A DNA stretch of 64,000 nucleotides from the NCBI GenBank assembly GCA_014529385.2, contig CM043945.1:149595241-149659240 (forward strand), in the 5' to 3' direction. Source of the DNA: Adiantum capillus-veneris (Eukaryota > Streptophyta > Polypodiopsida > Polypodiales > Pteridaceae). The notes under the pieces are model-generated. The model was not told the DNA's origin. It saw only the letters and a list, made by a program, of their open reading frames with translations, and did no database searches. This document shows, piece by piece, positions 22,835 to 33,149 of this stretch. Both the position numbers and the translations under genes were made by a program. The number at the start of each line of letters is the position of its first letter. Position 1 is the first letter of the stretch.

Positions 22835-22895
22835 CACTTGTGCATACACATACAACTTCTCTCTATTCTCTTCTTCTTGTAGATCGGTGCCCCTC

Positions 22896-22960
<65 letters not shown>

Positions 22961-23056
22961 ACTTCCACATTGGTAGTGGCCTCTCCATGATCCCAAAAGG
23001 CAATTCACACAATCAAATGTATGCCAATCAAATCTGGCAGTGGGCTATCCACAAAC

Positions 23057-23100
<44 letters not shown>

Positions 23101-23270
23101 TGTCTCTGTGTGTCTTGCAACAATAAACATGACTTCGTGTTGGCACATGAATGACACATCTTTGCTATAAAAGGGTGAGCCCTCCTTTCTTCATAAAAAC
23201 ATACTCAAGATTCAAGTTTTTGTTAGTGTCTCTCTTGTGCATGCATATGTCTGTACACACACTCACTACA
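22835..23270 (+). repeat. Repeat unit 'E', plus-strand copy
   Basis: Contains GATCGGTGCCCCTCTAATC, (TC)n and (AC)n tracts, then CCACATTGGTAGTGGCCTCT, another (TC)n, and a TATA box CTATAAAAG at 23165-23173. The same order appears in the opposite orientation at 25069-25563 and 30797-31075. It looks like an LTR or a transcribed repeat. Confidence 0.7.
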
Positions 23271-23279
23271 ATAATTGAT

Positions 23280-24286
23280 GTTTGGGGGAGGAAAGGTAGC
23301 AAAGGAAGTGCCTAGCATTCAAAAAAAAATCAAGCACTTTAAGAAAGAGTATAGAACTTCCTTTTTAGAGTGACTTTTCATCATTTTGAAACATAAACTT
23401 AAAGAAAGTTTGAAAAATATCAATATTGGTCTTTAAAAAAGTTTTAGAAAGATAAACCCAAATATATCTTTGAAAATCATTTTTTTGTTAATCAAGAAAG
23501 TCTCCATCAAAACTATCTTTTTTTTTGCTAGGTGCACTCGGACATTTACTTTATGTAAAGTAGAGAGTCTTTTGACTTTCAATAATGAAAAAGATTTCAT
23601 ATATCTACACACACACGTTTGAAAAATACATTTACTTTATGTAAAGTAGAGAGCTTTTGACTTTCAATTGTCAAAATGGTTTTCACTTCCTATAATCTCT
23701 CCTTACAATTTTGTAACTCAGATGCTTTGTAAGACTTTCTTTAAAGTGAATTAATAAGTGAATTGTGGAGGGGTTCTTTGGCCTTGAAATTTATTATTAA
23801 GCTACAATATTAAAGTATAGAAGATATAAGGGCTAAGTAAAGATATTCTTGCGAGAGCCAAATCTTCCAAGTGGAATTAGTCACCACTCTGGAAGGATGT
23901 CAATGGATAAAAAGGGATCATCTACCCAACGTAAAAGGACTAGCTATGGCTTTATTTTCCCTACTCCATAGTCACAAAGACTATGATTTCAAGGGACAGA
24001 TAATATTATGAAAATTGGAATTAGTCACGGCTCTGGAAGGATGTCAATGGGTAAAAAGGGATCATCTACCCAAAGTAAAAGGACTAACTATGGCTTTATT
24101 TTTTCTACTCCATAGTTGCAAAGACTATGATTTCAATAGAGAGACAATATTATGAAAATTAATTTTTAACTTTTAATGAGTATTTTCCATCTTAAATTGC
24201 CCACTTAAGTCTACAGAAAACAAGAGGTATTAATTAAAGTGCTTATAGACTTATTTAGGTCAAAGGCTTGAGACCAAAGGAAAGAA
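23280..24286. other. Flank of element A, with a 144-bp tandem duplication
   Basis: AT-rich and non-coding. Judging by the target duplication at 24282-24286, this is the right flank of A brought here by the inversion. It contains two copies of a 144-bp unit (23873-24016 and 24017-24160) sharing GGAAGGATGTCAATGG and GGGATCATCTACCCAA. A 30-bp word containing TTTACTTTATGTAAAGTAGA also occurs twice, near 23548 and 23630. Confidence 0.6.
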
Positions 24287-24632
24287 TGTAGAGATATATA
24301 GAAGGAGAGATCTTGAGCTCTTGCAAGCACACACGAACACAAAGATAGAGGCAAAAGACTGTACTTCTTCTTCTTCACTAACTCAAAATAAGAGGTCTAT
24401 GAAACATAAGGAAAAACACAACATAAAAGAGGAACTAGTACAACGATCTAAATGAGCCGCTAGTGAGTGAGGTGAGTAGATAAGTGTGCCATTCTGGTAG
24501 GTAGACCAGCTGGTGTAGTACAGCTATAGTATCATCGACGAAGGTGTGCGTATCCACCAAGGCGCACCAGCAATGATGACTATCGATGGTAGTTATCCAA
24601 GACTCGTACATGTTGAGCTTGACATTTCAACA
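24287..24632 (-). repeat. 3' LTR of A, inverted
   Basis: 346 bp with TG...CA ends. Its reverse complement matches 12801-13160. Its outer flank is AAGAA (24282-24286), the reverse complement of the TTCTT before A's 5' LTR. The polypurine tract GAGGAGGAG (minus strand) adjoins at about 24633-24643. Confidence 0.85.
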
Positions 24633-25064
24633 CTCCTCCTCAAGCTCAATGCCATCTCTCATATGCCAAGCATCACTTGAAACCGTCGTATCTTCTCTGT
24701 TCCAAGGACCTTCGTGAAGATATCTACAAGATGCTCATCCGTCGCCGCATACTCAAGGTTGATGTCACCCGTTAAGACCCTCTCTCTGATGAAGTGGTAG
24801 TACTAGTGCACCTCAATGTGCTTCATGCTGCTATGAAACATTGGGTTTCGTGCCAACTGTATGCTATTGAGGTTGTCACACTAGATGACAACCGGCCTTT
24901 GTACACCTGTATGCTATTGAGGTTGTCACACTAGATGACAACCGTATGCTATTGAGGTTTCGTCCCAACTGTATGCTATTGAGGTTGTCACACTAGATGA
25001 CAACCGGCCTTTGTACACCTGTACTCCAAAGTCATGAAGTAGCAATCCCAGCCATGCTACCTCA

Positions 25065-25068
<4 letters not shown>
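24633..25068 (-). pseudogene. A RNase H, last part, inverted
   Basis: The minus strand starts CEVAWLGLLLHDFGVQVYKG, then has internal duplications of a word containing GCTATTGAGGTTGTCACACT (four copies between 24856 and 25005). It ends NPMFHSSMKHIEVH...RERVLTGDIN and TKVLGTEKIRRFQ. This completes the RNase H that breaks off at 22834. Confidence 0.8.
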
Positions 25069-25137
<69 letters not shown>

Positions 25138-25464
25138 GAGGGGCACCGATCGACAAGAAGAAGAGAATAGAGAGAAGTTGTATATGTATGCACAAGTGTC
25201 CGCACAAGAGAGACACTTAAAAAAGACTCAGACATTGAATATGTTTGAATATGAAGAAAGGGGGGCTCACCCTTTTTTTAGCAAAGATGTGTCATTCATG
25301 TGCCAACACTAAGTCATATTTGTTGTTGCAAGACACACACACACACACACACACAGCAAAGAGAGGAGGTTTGTGGATAGCCCACTGCCAGATTTGATTG
25401 GCATACATTTGATTGTGTGAATTGCCTTTTGGGATCATGGAGAGGCAGCTACCAATGTGGAAGA

Positions 25465-25499
<35 letters not shown>

Positions 25500-25563
25500 T
25501 GAGAGAGTAGAGGGGCACCGATCAACAAGAAGAAGAGAATCGAGAGGAGTTCTATGTGTACGC
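25069..25563 (-). repeat. Repeat E copies, minus strand, left of F
   Basis: (TG)n(AG)n followed by GGGGCACCGATC, then CACAAGAGAGACACTT, a degenerate TATA region, CCACTGCCAGATTTGATTGG and a second (TG)n(AG)n with GGGGCACCGATC. That is one full unit plus the start of another. The second unit is interrupted at TACGC by element F. Confidence 0.7.
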
Positions 25564-25888
25564 TGTAAAGAATGAGGATGCAAGAGAGCTACACAAGACA
25601 AGCACAAAGCACATAGAGATGGAAAGCTTCTTCTTCTTCTTCTTCACAGAAAAGAGAGTACAAAATGACTAAGTGCTAAAGCTGAAAAGTAGCACATATG
25701 TACATGCGGTCACTAATGGTGAACTCGCTAGAAGCGTACTAGGCTGGAACTATAAGTGTAGTCCAGCTGTAGAATCACTGGCAGAGATCCTCCGTGTCGG
25801 TCACCTAACGCGCCAGTGAGTAAATGTCGTAAGCGGACAAGACCCGTAGTGGATGCCAGCTCAAGGTGTAGAGCTCGACATCTCAACA
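25564..25888 (-). repeat. 3' LTR of F
   Basis: Begins TGTAAAGAATGAGG and ends CTCGACATCTCAACA. The minus-strand polypurine tract (CTCGAGGGGGAG) lies at 25889-25900. Confidence 0.95.
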
Positions 25889-25901
25889 CTCCCCCTCGAG
25901 C

Positions 25902-27918
25902 TCTGCATATCGCAGAGTCCAAGCATAGCCTGGAAACGTTGAAGCTTCTCAGCTCCGAGGGCCTTGGTAAAGATATCCGCTATCTGCTCCTCTGTGCTGA
26001 CGTAGACCAAGTCGATGTCACCCGCCAACACTCACTCTCGAACGTAGTGGTAATGGACCTCTATGTGTTTGGTCCTGGCATGGAACACTGGGTTCCTAGC
26101 CAACTGCATGCTGCTGAGGTTGTCACAATGGATGAAAATCTGCTGCTCTACCTGCACTCCCAAGTCCTCAAGTAATGTGCGTAGCCAAGCTACCTCGCAC
26201 GCCGCAACTGCTGCACCTCTGTACTCGGCCTCTGTGCTCGATAAAGCAACCGTAGGCTGCTTTTTGCTGCTCCAAGTAACATCATCACTTCCAAAAGAGA
26301 ACATGAAGCCACTCGTAGATCTCCTATCAACAATGCTACCTGCCCAATCTGCATCTGTATACCCATACAATGCTAATGGTGCATCTGCTGCATAGAACAA
26401 TGCGTAGTCAAGAGTACCTTGCACATACCTAAGTGTGCGTCGTACTCCATCCAAATGTGGCTTCCTCGGAAGCTGCATGAACTGACTCTCCAAGCCTACT
26501 GTGTAGCTCAAGTCTGGCCTCGTGATAGTCAAGTAGATTAGACTACCCACAATCTTCTTGTACATGTTGACATCCTCAACAACATCACCCTTCTCTGCAC
26601 TCAGCTTTGCATTCACATCCAAGGGAATAGAAATTGGCTTACAATCAGCCATACCATACTTTGACAACATGTCCAAAGCATACTGTCTCTGTGATAGCCA
26701 TACACCCTCTGGAGTCCTGATCACCTCAATGCCAAGAAAGTAGCGCAACTCGCCTAAATCTTTCATTTCAAACTCCTGTTTGAGAAGACCCTTCACATGG
26801 TCAATCTCCATAGCATTGTAACCAACAATAATAAGGTCATCTACATATATGGTAATGATCACAATCCCCACATCACTCTCACGTACATAGAGTGAATGAT
26901 CAGCATGAGCTCTCCTAAAACCAATACTGACAAGATACTTGGCAATCCTGTCATACCATGCTCTAGAGCCCTGCTTCAAACCATACAAAGCTTTGAGAAG
27001 TCTGCATACATAATCTGGGTAACCTGGATCGACATAACCAGGTGGCTGATCCATATACACTTCCTCTTGCAACTCACCATTCAAGAAGGCATTCTTTACA
27101 TCCATTTGATGAATAATCCATCCTCTAGATGCAGCCACTGCTATGACAGCTCTCACAGTCGTCATCTTTGCCACTGGAGAAAAGGTCTCCTCATAGTCTA
27201 TGCCATACGTCTGTGCATAACCCTTTGCGACCAGCCTTGCCTTGTGACGCTCAATGTTACCATCAGCCTTATGCTTGGTTTTATACACCCATTTACAGCC
27301 AATAGCTTTCTTGCCACTTGGCAATGGCACCAACTCCCATGTGTCGTTTGCTTCCAATGCAGCCATCGCTTCATTCATTGCATCATCCCAATGCACATTT
27401 CCAACTGCATCCTCAAAACATGTGGGCTCCACATCCTGTATCACCTTAGCCATGTAGGCTTGGTGATGCGCTAGATACCCATCATAAGTCAATTTCTGAA
27501 CTAGATTTCTGACTCTATTAGATCTGCGTGGTCCTGGGTCACTCCTTTGCCCTCTAGCATCTTCTTGTACTTTCCTTACACCAGGTGTCCTGACAGCCGG
27601 AATTCCAAATTCCTCATCAAGACTTTGTTCAGAACCATCTGAATCCATGTCTACATGTGAAAAACCTGATGATGCATCAGCCATAAAGGGAGGTTCATCA
27701 ACCTTTTCCTTTCCTTTTCGTGATACATTCCCTGTACCTGTTGGTGGAGTAACCTGCGTACGTAGTCTACCAGTCCATGGTTTCTCAACAGAGCCATGAG
27801 AAGATGACTCTTGTGGTCCACTCAAAACCTGTGACTGTGGCCTCACATTTTGTACAACCACATCATCTTTTACATCAGCCCCAATAGTGCCATGTGCATT
27901 ACTGTACCAGCTGCTCAT
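25902..27918 (-). pseudogene. F reverse transcriptase-RNase H
   Basis: A 628-codon frame (27918-26032) from MSSWYSNAHGTIGADV. Reverse transcriptase has KARLVAKGYAQTYGIDYEET, VKNAFLNGELQEEVYM, LYGLKQGSRAWYD and the catalytic IYVDDLIIVGYN. RNase H has LYGYTDADWAGS, SSTEAEYRGA and NPVFHARTKHIEVHYHYVRE. A TGA then cuts off the last block (VLAGDIDLVYVSTEEQIADI, TKALGAEKLQRF), which stays in frame to about 25905. It is out of frame with the upstream integrase by one base. In Copia these domains belong to one Gag-Pol polyprotein. Apart from those two lesions it looks complete. Confidence 0.9.
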
Positions 27919-27922
27919 CTCA

Positions 27923-30211
27923 TCAAAAGACTACATCTCTGCTCACTCGTAATTCTCGTGTAGTAGGATTGTAGCACTTGTACCCCTTTTGTTCAAGGGA
28001 ATATCCCACAAGAATACATTTCTCTGCTTTAGGATCCAATTTCCTACGCAACTCATCTGGTACATGCACGTAAGCTATGCAGCCAAACACTTTCAAGTGT
28101 GCCAAATCAGGCTTTGTACCTGTAAACTTTTCCTCAGGTGTTACATCATGCACCGCAGCTGTAGGTGTCATGTTCATAATGTACACAGCTGTATTTACGG
28201 CTTCAGCCCATAAATGATGAGGCATGTTCTTCTCATTCATCAATGCACGTGCAACCTCCGCAATGTGCCTATTTTTCCTTTCTGCGACCCCATTCTGTTG
28301 TGGAGTATATCTGCATGTAAACTGCATGCGTATACCATGCATTCGCAAAAAATCTGAAAAATCATTGGAGAAGTACTCTCCCCCTCCATCTGACCTCAAT
28401 GTCTTGATTTGCATATCTGTCTCCTTCTCGATCATGACTTTGAAGTCTTGAAAGTGACCAAACACTTCACTTTTGTTACGCATGAAGTAGACCCATACTT
28501 TCCTTGTATGGTCATCAATGAAAGAGACATAATACCTGCAACCATGTATACTTGCAGTATCGGTTGGACCCCAAACATCTGTGTGCACCACCTCAAGTGG
28601 CTTTTTACATACATTGCGCTCATGTGGAAATGAGCCCTTTGACTGTTTTCCAAACTGGCATGCTGCACACACTTTATGCATACCATCCACCTTGAATTTG
28701 GGCAAACCTTTTACAATCTGTTTTGATTGCATGCTGCGCAATCTCTGCTCATTGACATGGCCAATGCGTTTGTGCCAAATGTCAACATCAGCCACAACAC
28801 CTGTGCCCTGTGCAAATAATGCAGCTTTTACCTCAGGCATGTTTACATTCAGCGTAAACATTCTGCCCACACATTTGCCCTCTGTGATCAGCTTACAGCC
28901 ATTCTGGAAATCTTCTACATAACAACCATTTGGATTGAAGCGAACCTGCAAACCCTGCTCAACCATTTGTCCAACAGAAACAAGATTCTTTGTAATGTTT
29001 GGGACATGAAGTACATCTGCTAAGTACTTTGATTTCCCACTCTTCGTATTTAGAGGTATATCCCCTACATGAGCAATGGGGTGAGCTGTGTCATCTCCTG
29101 TCTGCACATAGCCCGACACATCTGGTTTGCGCATATCTCTAAACCACTCTCCACGAGACGTCATATGATTAGAGGCACCTGAATCCACATACCAAACATC
29201 ATCTTGAGTGGAATTCTCTGCAGTCATTGTATTCATTACATGCTGCATAACAAACATGCGCTCGTTTTTGCTGTCATCTGCATCTCTGCTAGTAGATGCA
29301 TAGTTTCCCTGTTCTCTCTTTCCACTTGCTTTTCCCTTTGGACAGTCACATGACATGTGACCTCTTTCACCACAAGTCCAACATTCTCTGCTATCTGGAG
29401 TATGTTGCTGCCTGCTTGATCCTGCACCACGACCTCTTTGACTCCCCCTGCCTTGAGACTCGTTTCCCCTGCCACCTGTATTGTTTTGATTTGATTGACC
29501 TTCCAAAAATTGGCCCCTGCAACCCCTTGGGCCTCGAACACGACCTCTACCTCTACCTCTATTGGAGTTAGAATAGAAGACCTGTTCAGAATTATTTCTG
29601 CCATGAGAAGAAGATGTGTCAAGGTTCTTCTCCTCAAGAATAAGCATAGAAATCAAATCTTGGAACACGGGGATGTCGTCTCTTGTATTCATGGAAGACC
29701 TAAAATGTACATACTCATCTCCTAGACCATCCAAGCATGCACGAACAATGTCATCGTCTTCCACTGAGACTTTAATAGATCCAAGAGCCTCAATGATACT
29801 CTTGATCTTCAAGGCATAATCATTGATTGAGAGGTTGTTCCTCTTAACCTGATTTAGCTCTGACTTTAGTTGAAGCTTCCTGGCCTTGGTGTTCACCTCG
29901 AACACTCTGCCTAAGTTTCTCCATGCAATGGCGGGGGTTTCAGCGTCCTGTAGATAGCCCATCATGCCATCTGTGATGCTCATAGAAAGCCAATACATCA
30001 CTTTGCTCTGGCCTTGTTGCCAGTCCCTCAAAGCTTTCCTTTGTTCTGCTGTAGCATTTGCCTCGGGAATCTCTGGTTCCTTTTCATTGTCTCCTTCTAC
30101 ATAGTCCCAATAACCTTTTCCTTTTAGGAAATTTGTTATTCTGAACTTCCATGCAGGGTAGTTATTTTTCTCAAGCTTCTCAGTAACAATATGACTGAAA
30201 CCGTCAGACAT
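27923..30211 (-). CDS. F gag-protease-integrase
   Basis: A 762-codon frame from MSDGFSHIVTEKLEKNNYPA. Gag (UBN2-like, ADNYPxW-type start) is followed by an Arg/Gly-rich nucleic-acid-binding stretch (residues 205-265) and zinc knuckle CWTCGERGHMSCDC (277-290). Protease is DSGASNHM at 343-350. Integrase has a zinc-binding HX3H...CX2C (H480, H484, C515, C518) and catalytic D545 (HTDVWGP), D608 (RSDGGGEY) and E644 (NGVAERKN). It ends RVSRDVVF and stop, where the polyprotein would normally run on into reverse transcriptase. The products would form the particle, process it and insert the DNA copy. Confidence 0.93.
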   Translation of the reverse strand: MSDGFSHIVTEKLEKNNYPAWKFRITNFLKGKGYWDYVEGDNEKEPEIPEANATAEQRKALRDWQQGQSKVMYWLSMSITDGMMGYLQDAETPAIAWRNLGRVFEVNTKARKLQLKSELNQVKRNNLSINDYALKIKSIIEALGSIKVSVEDDDIVRACLDGLGDEYVHFRSSMNTRDDIPVFQDLISMLILEEKNLDTSSSHGRNNSEQVFYSNSNRGRGRGRVRGPRGCRGQFLEGQSNQNNTGGRGNESQGRGSQRGRGAGSSRQQHTPDSRECWTCGERGHMSCDCPKGKASGKREQGNYASTSRDADDSKNERMFVMQHVMNTMTAENSTQDDVWYVDSGASNHMTSRGEWFRDMRKPDVSGYVQTGDDTAHPIAHVGDIPLNTKSGKSKYLADVLHVPNITKNLVSVGQMVEQGLQVRFNPNGCYVEDFQNGCKLITEGKCVGRMFTLNVNMPEVKAALFAQGTGVVADVDIWHKRIGHVNEQRLRSMQSKQIVKGLPKFKVDGMHKVCAACQFGKQSKGSFPHERNVCKKPLEVVHTDVWGPTDTASIHGCRYYVSFIDDHTRKVWVYFMRNKSEVFGHFQDFKVMIEKETDMQIKTLRSDGGGEYFSNDFSDFLRMHGIRMQFTCRYTPQQNGVAERKNRHIAEVARALMNEKNMPHHLWAEAVNTAVYIMNMTPTAAVHDVTPEEKFTGTKPDLAHLKVFGCIAYVHVPDELRRKLDPKAEKCILVGYSLEQKGYKCYNPTTRELRVSRDVVF

Positions 30212-30459
30212 CTTGAAGCACTAAGACAAAATAGCTGCAATCTGCAAAAACATGCAAATCTGCTGAACCTGCTATCGTGGTACCTGTAACGCTTTCTACA
30301 CTCAACGAGTGTCAACAATCAAACGTACATACAACCACTGTACTTGTATAGTAAATCTCTGTATACTGCACTTTGGAGACCTGTTCGGCATATGGTCGTG
30401 GATTGCGAACGAAGGGATTGTGATGCTCTTGCTCTCTTAGACTCTCTTGCCTGCACCAG

Positions 30460-30471
30460 GCTCTGATACCA
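30460..30471 (-). promoter_or_regulatory. F primer-binding site (initiator tRNA-Met)
   Basis: Minus-strand TGGTATCAGAGC directly beside the 5' LTR. This is the perfect canonical Copia primer site. Confidence 0.95.
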
Positions 30472-30796
30472 TGTAAAGAATGAGGATGCAAGAGAGCTAC
30501 ACAAGACAAGCACAAAGCACACAGAGATGGAAAGCTTCTTCTTCTTCTTCTTCACAGAAAAGAGAGTACAAAATGACTAAGTGCTAAAGCTGAAAAGTAG
30601 CACATATGTACATGCGGTCACTAAGTGTGAACTCGCTAGAAGCGTACTAGGCTGGCACTATAAGTGTAGTCCAGCTGTAGAATCACTGGCAGAGATCCTC
30701 CGTGTCGGTCACCTAACGCGCCAGTGAGTAAATGTCGTAAGCGGACAAGACCCATAGTGGATGCCAGCTCAAGGTGTAGAGCTCGACATCTCAACA
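30472..30796 (-). repeat. 5' LTR of F
   Basis: 325 bp, same length as the 3' LTR with five substitutions. Followed by TACGC and the resumed repeat E. Confidence 0.95.
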
Positions 30797-30942
30797 TACG
30801 CACATGTGTCTGCACAAGAGAGACACTTACAAAAACTCAAACGTTGAATATGTTTCTATGAATAGAGAGGGGCTCGCCTACTTACAACAAAGCTGGGCCA
30901 TCCATGTACCGGCTCTGGATGCAATTCATGTTTGTCATGGGG

Positions 30943-30973
<31 letters not shown>

Positions 30974-31079
30974 TTGGCAAAGAGAGGAGGTTTGTAAATA
31001 GCCCATTACCAAATTTGACTAGAGGACATTCTCTTCTATGAATCGCCTTCTAGGATCGTGGCTTGGGGGGGGGGGGGGG
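30797..31079 (-). repeat. Repeat E unit resumed right of F
   Basis: Continues the E unit interrupted at 25563: CACAAGAGAGACACTTAC, GGGCTCGCC, (GA)n, GGCAAAGAGAGGAGGTTTGT. It ends in 15 consecutive G at 31065-31079. Confidence 0.7.
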
Positions 31080-31157
31080 TCACCCATAAATATATTAATA
31101 TATCAAAGTGAGTTCAATATAAGGGGACACACGAACACAATCATAAGGAGAATTTTT

Positions 31158-31259
31158 ATGTGTGTGTGTGTGTGTATATATATGTATGCTATGTGTGTGC
31201 ATGTGTGTGTATGTATGTGTGTGTGTGTGTGTGAGTATATATATGTGTGCGTATGTGTG

Positions 31260-31343
<84 letters not shown>

Positions 31344-31535
31344 ACACACATGCATGCACATGCACGTGCACGCACACACATGTGAGGAGAATTTTTAATG
31401 TCACAGAAAAAATCTCGAGAGACCTCAGAGATTGATCTTACAAGTCGAACCCAAGATCTATCTTTTAAATGGAAGGAAGGCCACATAGATCGACTTGACA
31501 AGTCAAACTCGAGATTTAACTCGAGATTTGTTACT

Positions 31536-31584
<49 letters not shown>
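31158..31584. repeat. Microsatellite cluster (TG)n, (TC)n, (GA)n
   Basis: (TG)n blocks at 31158-31260, a (TC)n tract at about 31261-31338 and a (GA)n tract at 31540-31584. The words AGGAGAATTTTTA (near 31146 and 31385) flank the TG and TC blocks as a short direct repeat. Confidence 0.95.
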
Positions 31585-31585
<1 letters not shown>

Positions 31586-31589
31586 ATCA

Positions 31590-33149
31590 AATATGTCCAT
31601 TACCTAGGCCAACACATAGGTGAACAAAGAGTCAAGTTAGCAGGCACCTTCAGAGACATTACTTCCAAAATTGTCAAAGAAAATTCTCGCTAGCACTTTA
31701 TATAGCTATGTGTCTTACTTTGTAAAGAACAATGTAGTATATGAACATCCCCTTTTGGCTTTGAGGGATAAGGGGAGAGAGAGAGAGAGAAGATGCATCA
31801 GCTTTTTGATACTAGAAAAGGCATTTCCTTAGCTAATCGAACAACAAAATCCTAGAATTATGATTTGAATATTATGTGATATGCAAGTCTAAAAATACTC
31901 ATAAATTATACACCACATATACCAAAGTATTAAATCCTATCTATAGATTCTTTAAAAATTTGGCCATGCTACCAACAAAAAATGAATCACCTCTATGTTG
32001 CTTATTAACCAATGAACATCAAAGAATAGCTAAGTCACTGGAACAAAATAGCATTAAGATAGCAATTTAATGCAACCAACAATTACTTTATGTTTTTAGA
32101 AGGTTATAAGGGTAAACACATTTATGTGGGTGGATTTTCATTGGATTTTCTTTTGAAAGGTTTTAAATGTCATCTGCTCCATTTTTGTATATAATTGTCA
32201 CTTTTGATAATTAGCTCTAGTTACGTTTTTCATAACTTTGCAAGATGATCTTATTTAATGTTATCATTGAGAAAGGAGAGAGAGGGGCTCCCCTATTAGG
32301 GTTAAGCAGCCTACTGAGCCTCTGTGAGCAGGGAGGCTCGAAGAGAGGGGATGCAGGATTTAGCCAGTAAGGGAGTGGCATGGCAGTTGATGGACGCATA
32401 GCAGCTTTGGCAAGATGGACAAGAGTCAGCCCGAGGGGCACTCTTGATTGTCTTGCCCGTTTCCTCGTTCTCCATCTTGTCTCTCTCTTCAATTTTTTTT
32501 GGAGCTAGGGGGAGGTCCATCCTCCCACATCTTTATGGAGGAAATTTGGTGGCTCAATCTATTTATGTTCAACATGTATGAGGAATCGTCTTTGGTGGCA
32601 GCAAGGCCGGCCTCTCTGGCATGAATTGGTCCCCCTTTGATGAAGCGTAGCTCTTCTAGAACAGCCTCCAGTGGACCTTGCATGGGTGCTCTGATTTGAT
32701 AGACCATAGTGATGGTGGCGGGTGGGTTGCTTACTTTTGGTGGATTCTTTGCCTGCTCTTTTTGACCGTGGCTAGTTAGACCAGTGATGGAGACTCTTGT
32801 GCTTCACCCCTCTCTCATCAATATGATCTCTTTGTTGTTGTGGCTATTCTACTCTACAGTAGATTGGCAAAGTCTACTTTGGGAGCATGATTCATTGTAT
32901 GCATACACTTAAAAATAATGATTATTCAAAAGAAATGTTAGATTCAAAACAAGACAAAATTATTTACAAAATATATAAAAGTTCATACTTGGTTCTTACC
33001 TTTAACATTATAAGCATTTACAAGGTTTCCATTATCCTTTAACTGGATGCCTTACATCCCCCAAGGATAATTCTTAAATTTAATAAAATATTTTTGGATA
33101 GTGTTACCACTTCTTTAAACCTTGTCTTCATGTCATGGGATGCTCTTAA
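31590..33149. other. Unassigned AT-rich stretch
   Basis: Mostly without recognisable coding. A minus-strand Cys-containing frame at 32707-32311 (PLEAVLEELRFIKGGP; later PSCQSCYASINC) lies in a more GC-rich patch, but I recognise no family. Confidence 0.4.

Larger units (their letters stand above)
25564..30796 (-). mobile_element. Young Copia element 'F', almost intact
   Basis: 5233 bp. The 325-bp LTRs at 25564-25888 and 30472-30796 differ at only five positions (98.5% identical), flanked by perfect TACGC duplications (25559-25563 and 30797-30801). The primer site and polypurine tract are intact. Coding capacity is in two long frames covering gag to integrase and reverse transcriptase to RNase H. 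They are separated by a one-base shift in a T run, and a TGA lies near the RNase H end. It is the youngest insertion in the window and the best reference for reading the decayed element A. Confidence 0.95.

Noticed and set aside
23280-24286. Independent element between repeat E and the inverted LTR
   Set aside because: The TTCTT duplication shows it is the flank of element A. No terminal structures or coding were found.
26896-27474. 192-codon plus-strand ORF
   Set aside because: Antisense to the reverse transcriptase of element F, whose motifs are unmistakable.
27919-27936. Programmed frameshift between integrase and reverse transcriptase of F
   Set aside because: Copia elements normally have one frame here, and an extra base in a T run is better explained by mutation or sequencing error. 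Kept only as a check.
32217-32707. Cys-rich minus-strand ORFs as a host gene
   Set aside because: Short, overlapping in several frames, no recognisable family, no splice structure that I can support.
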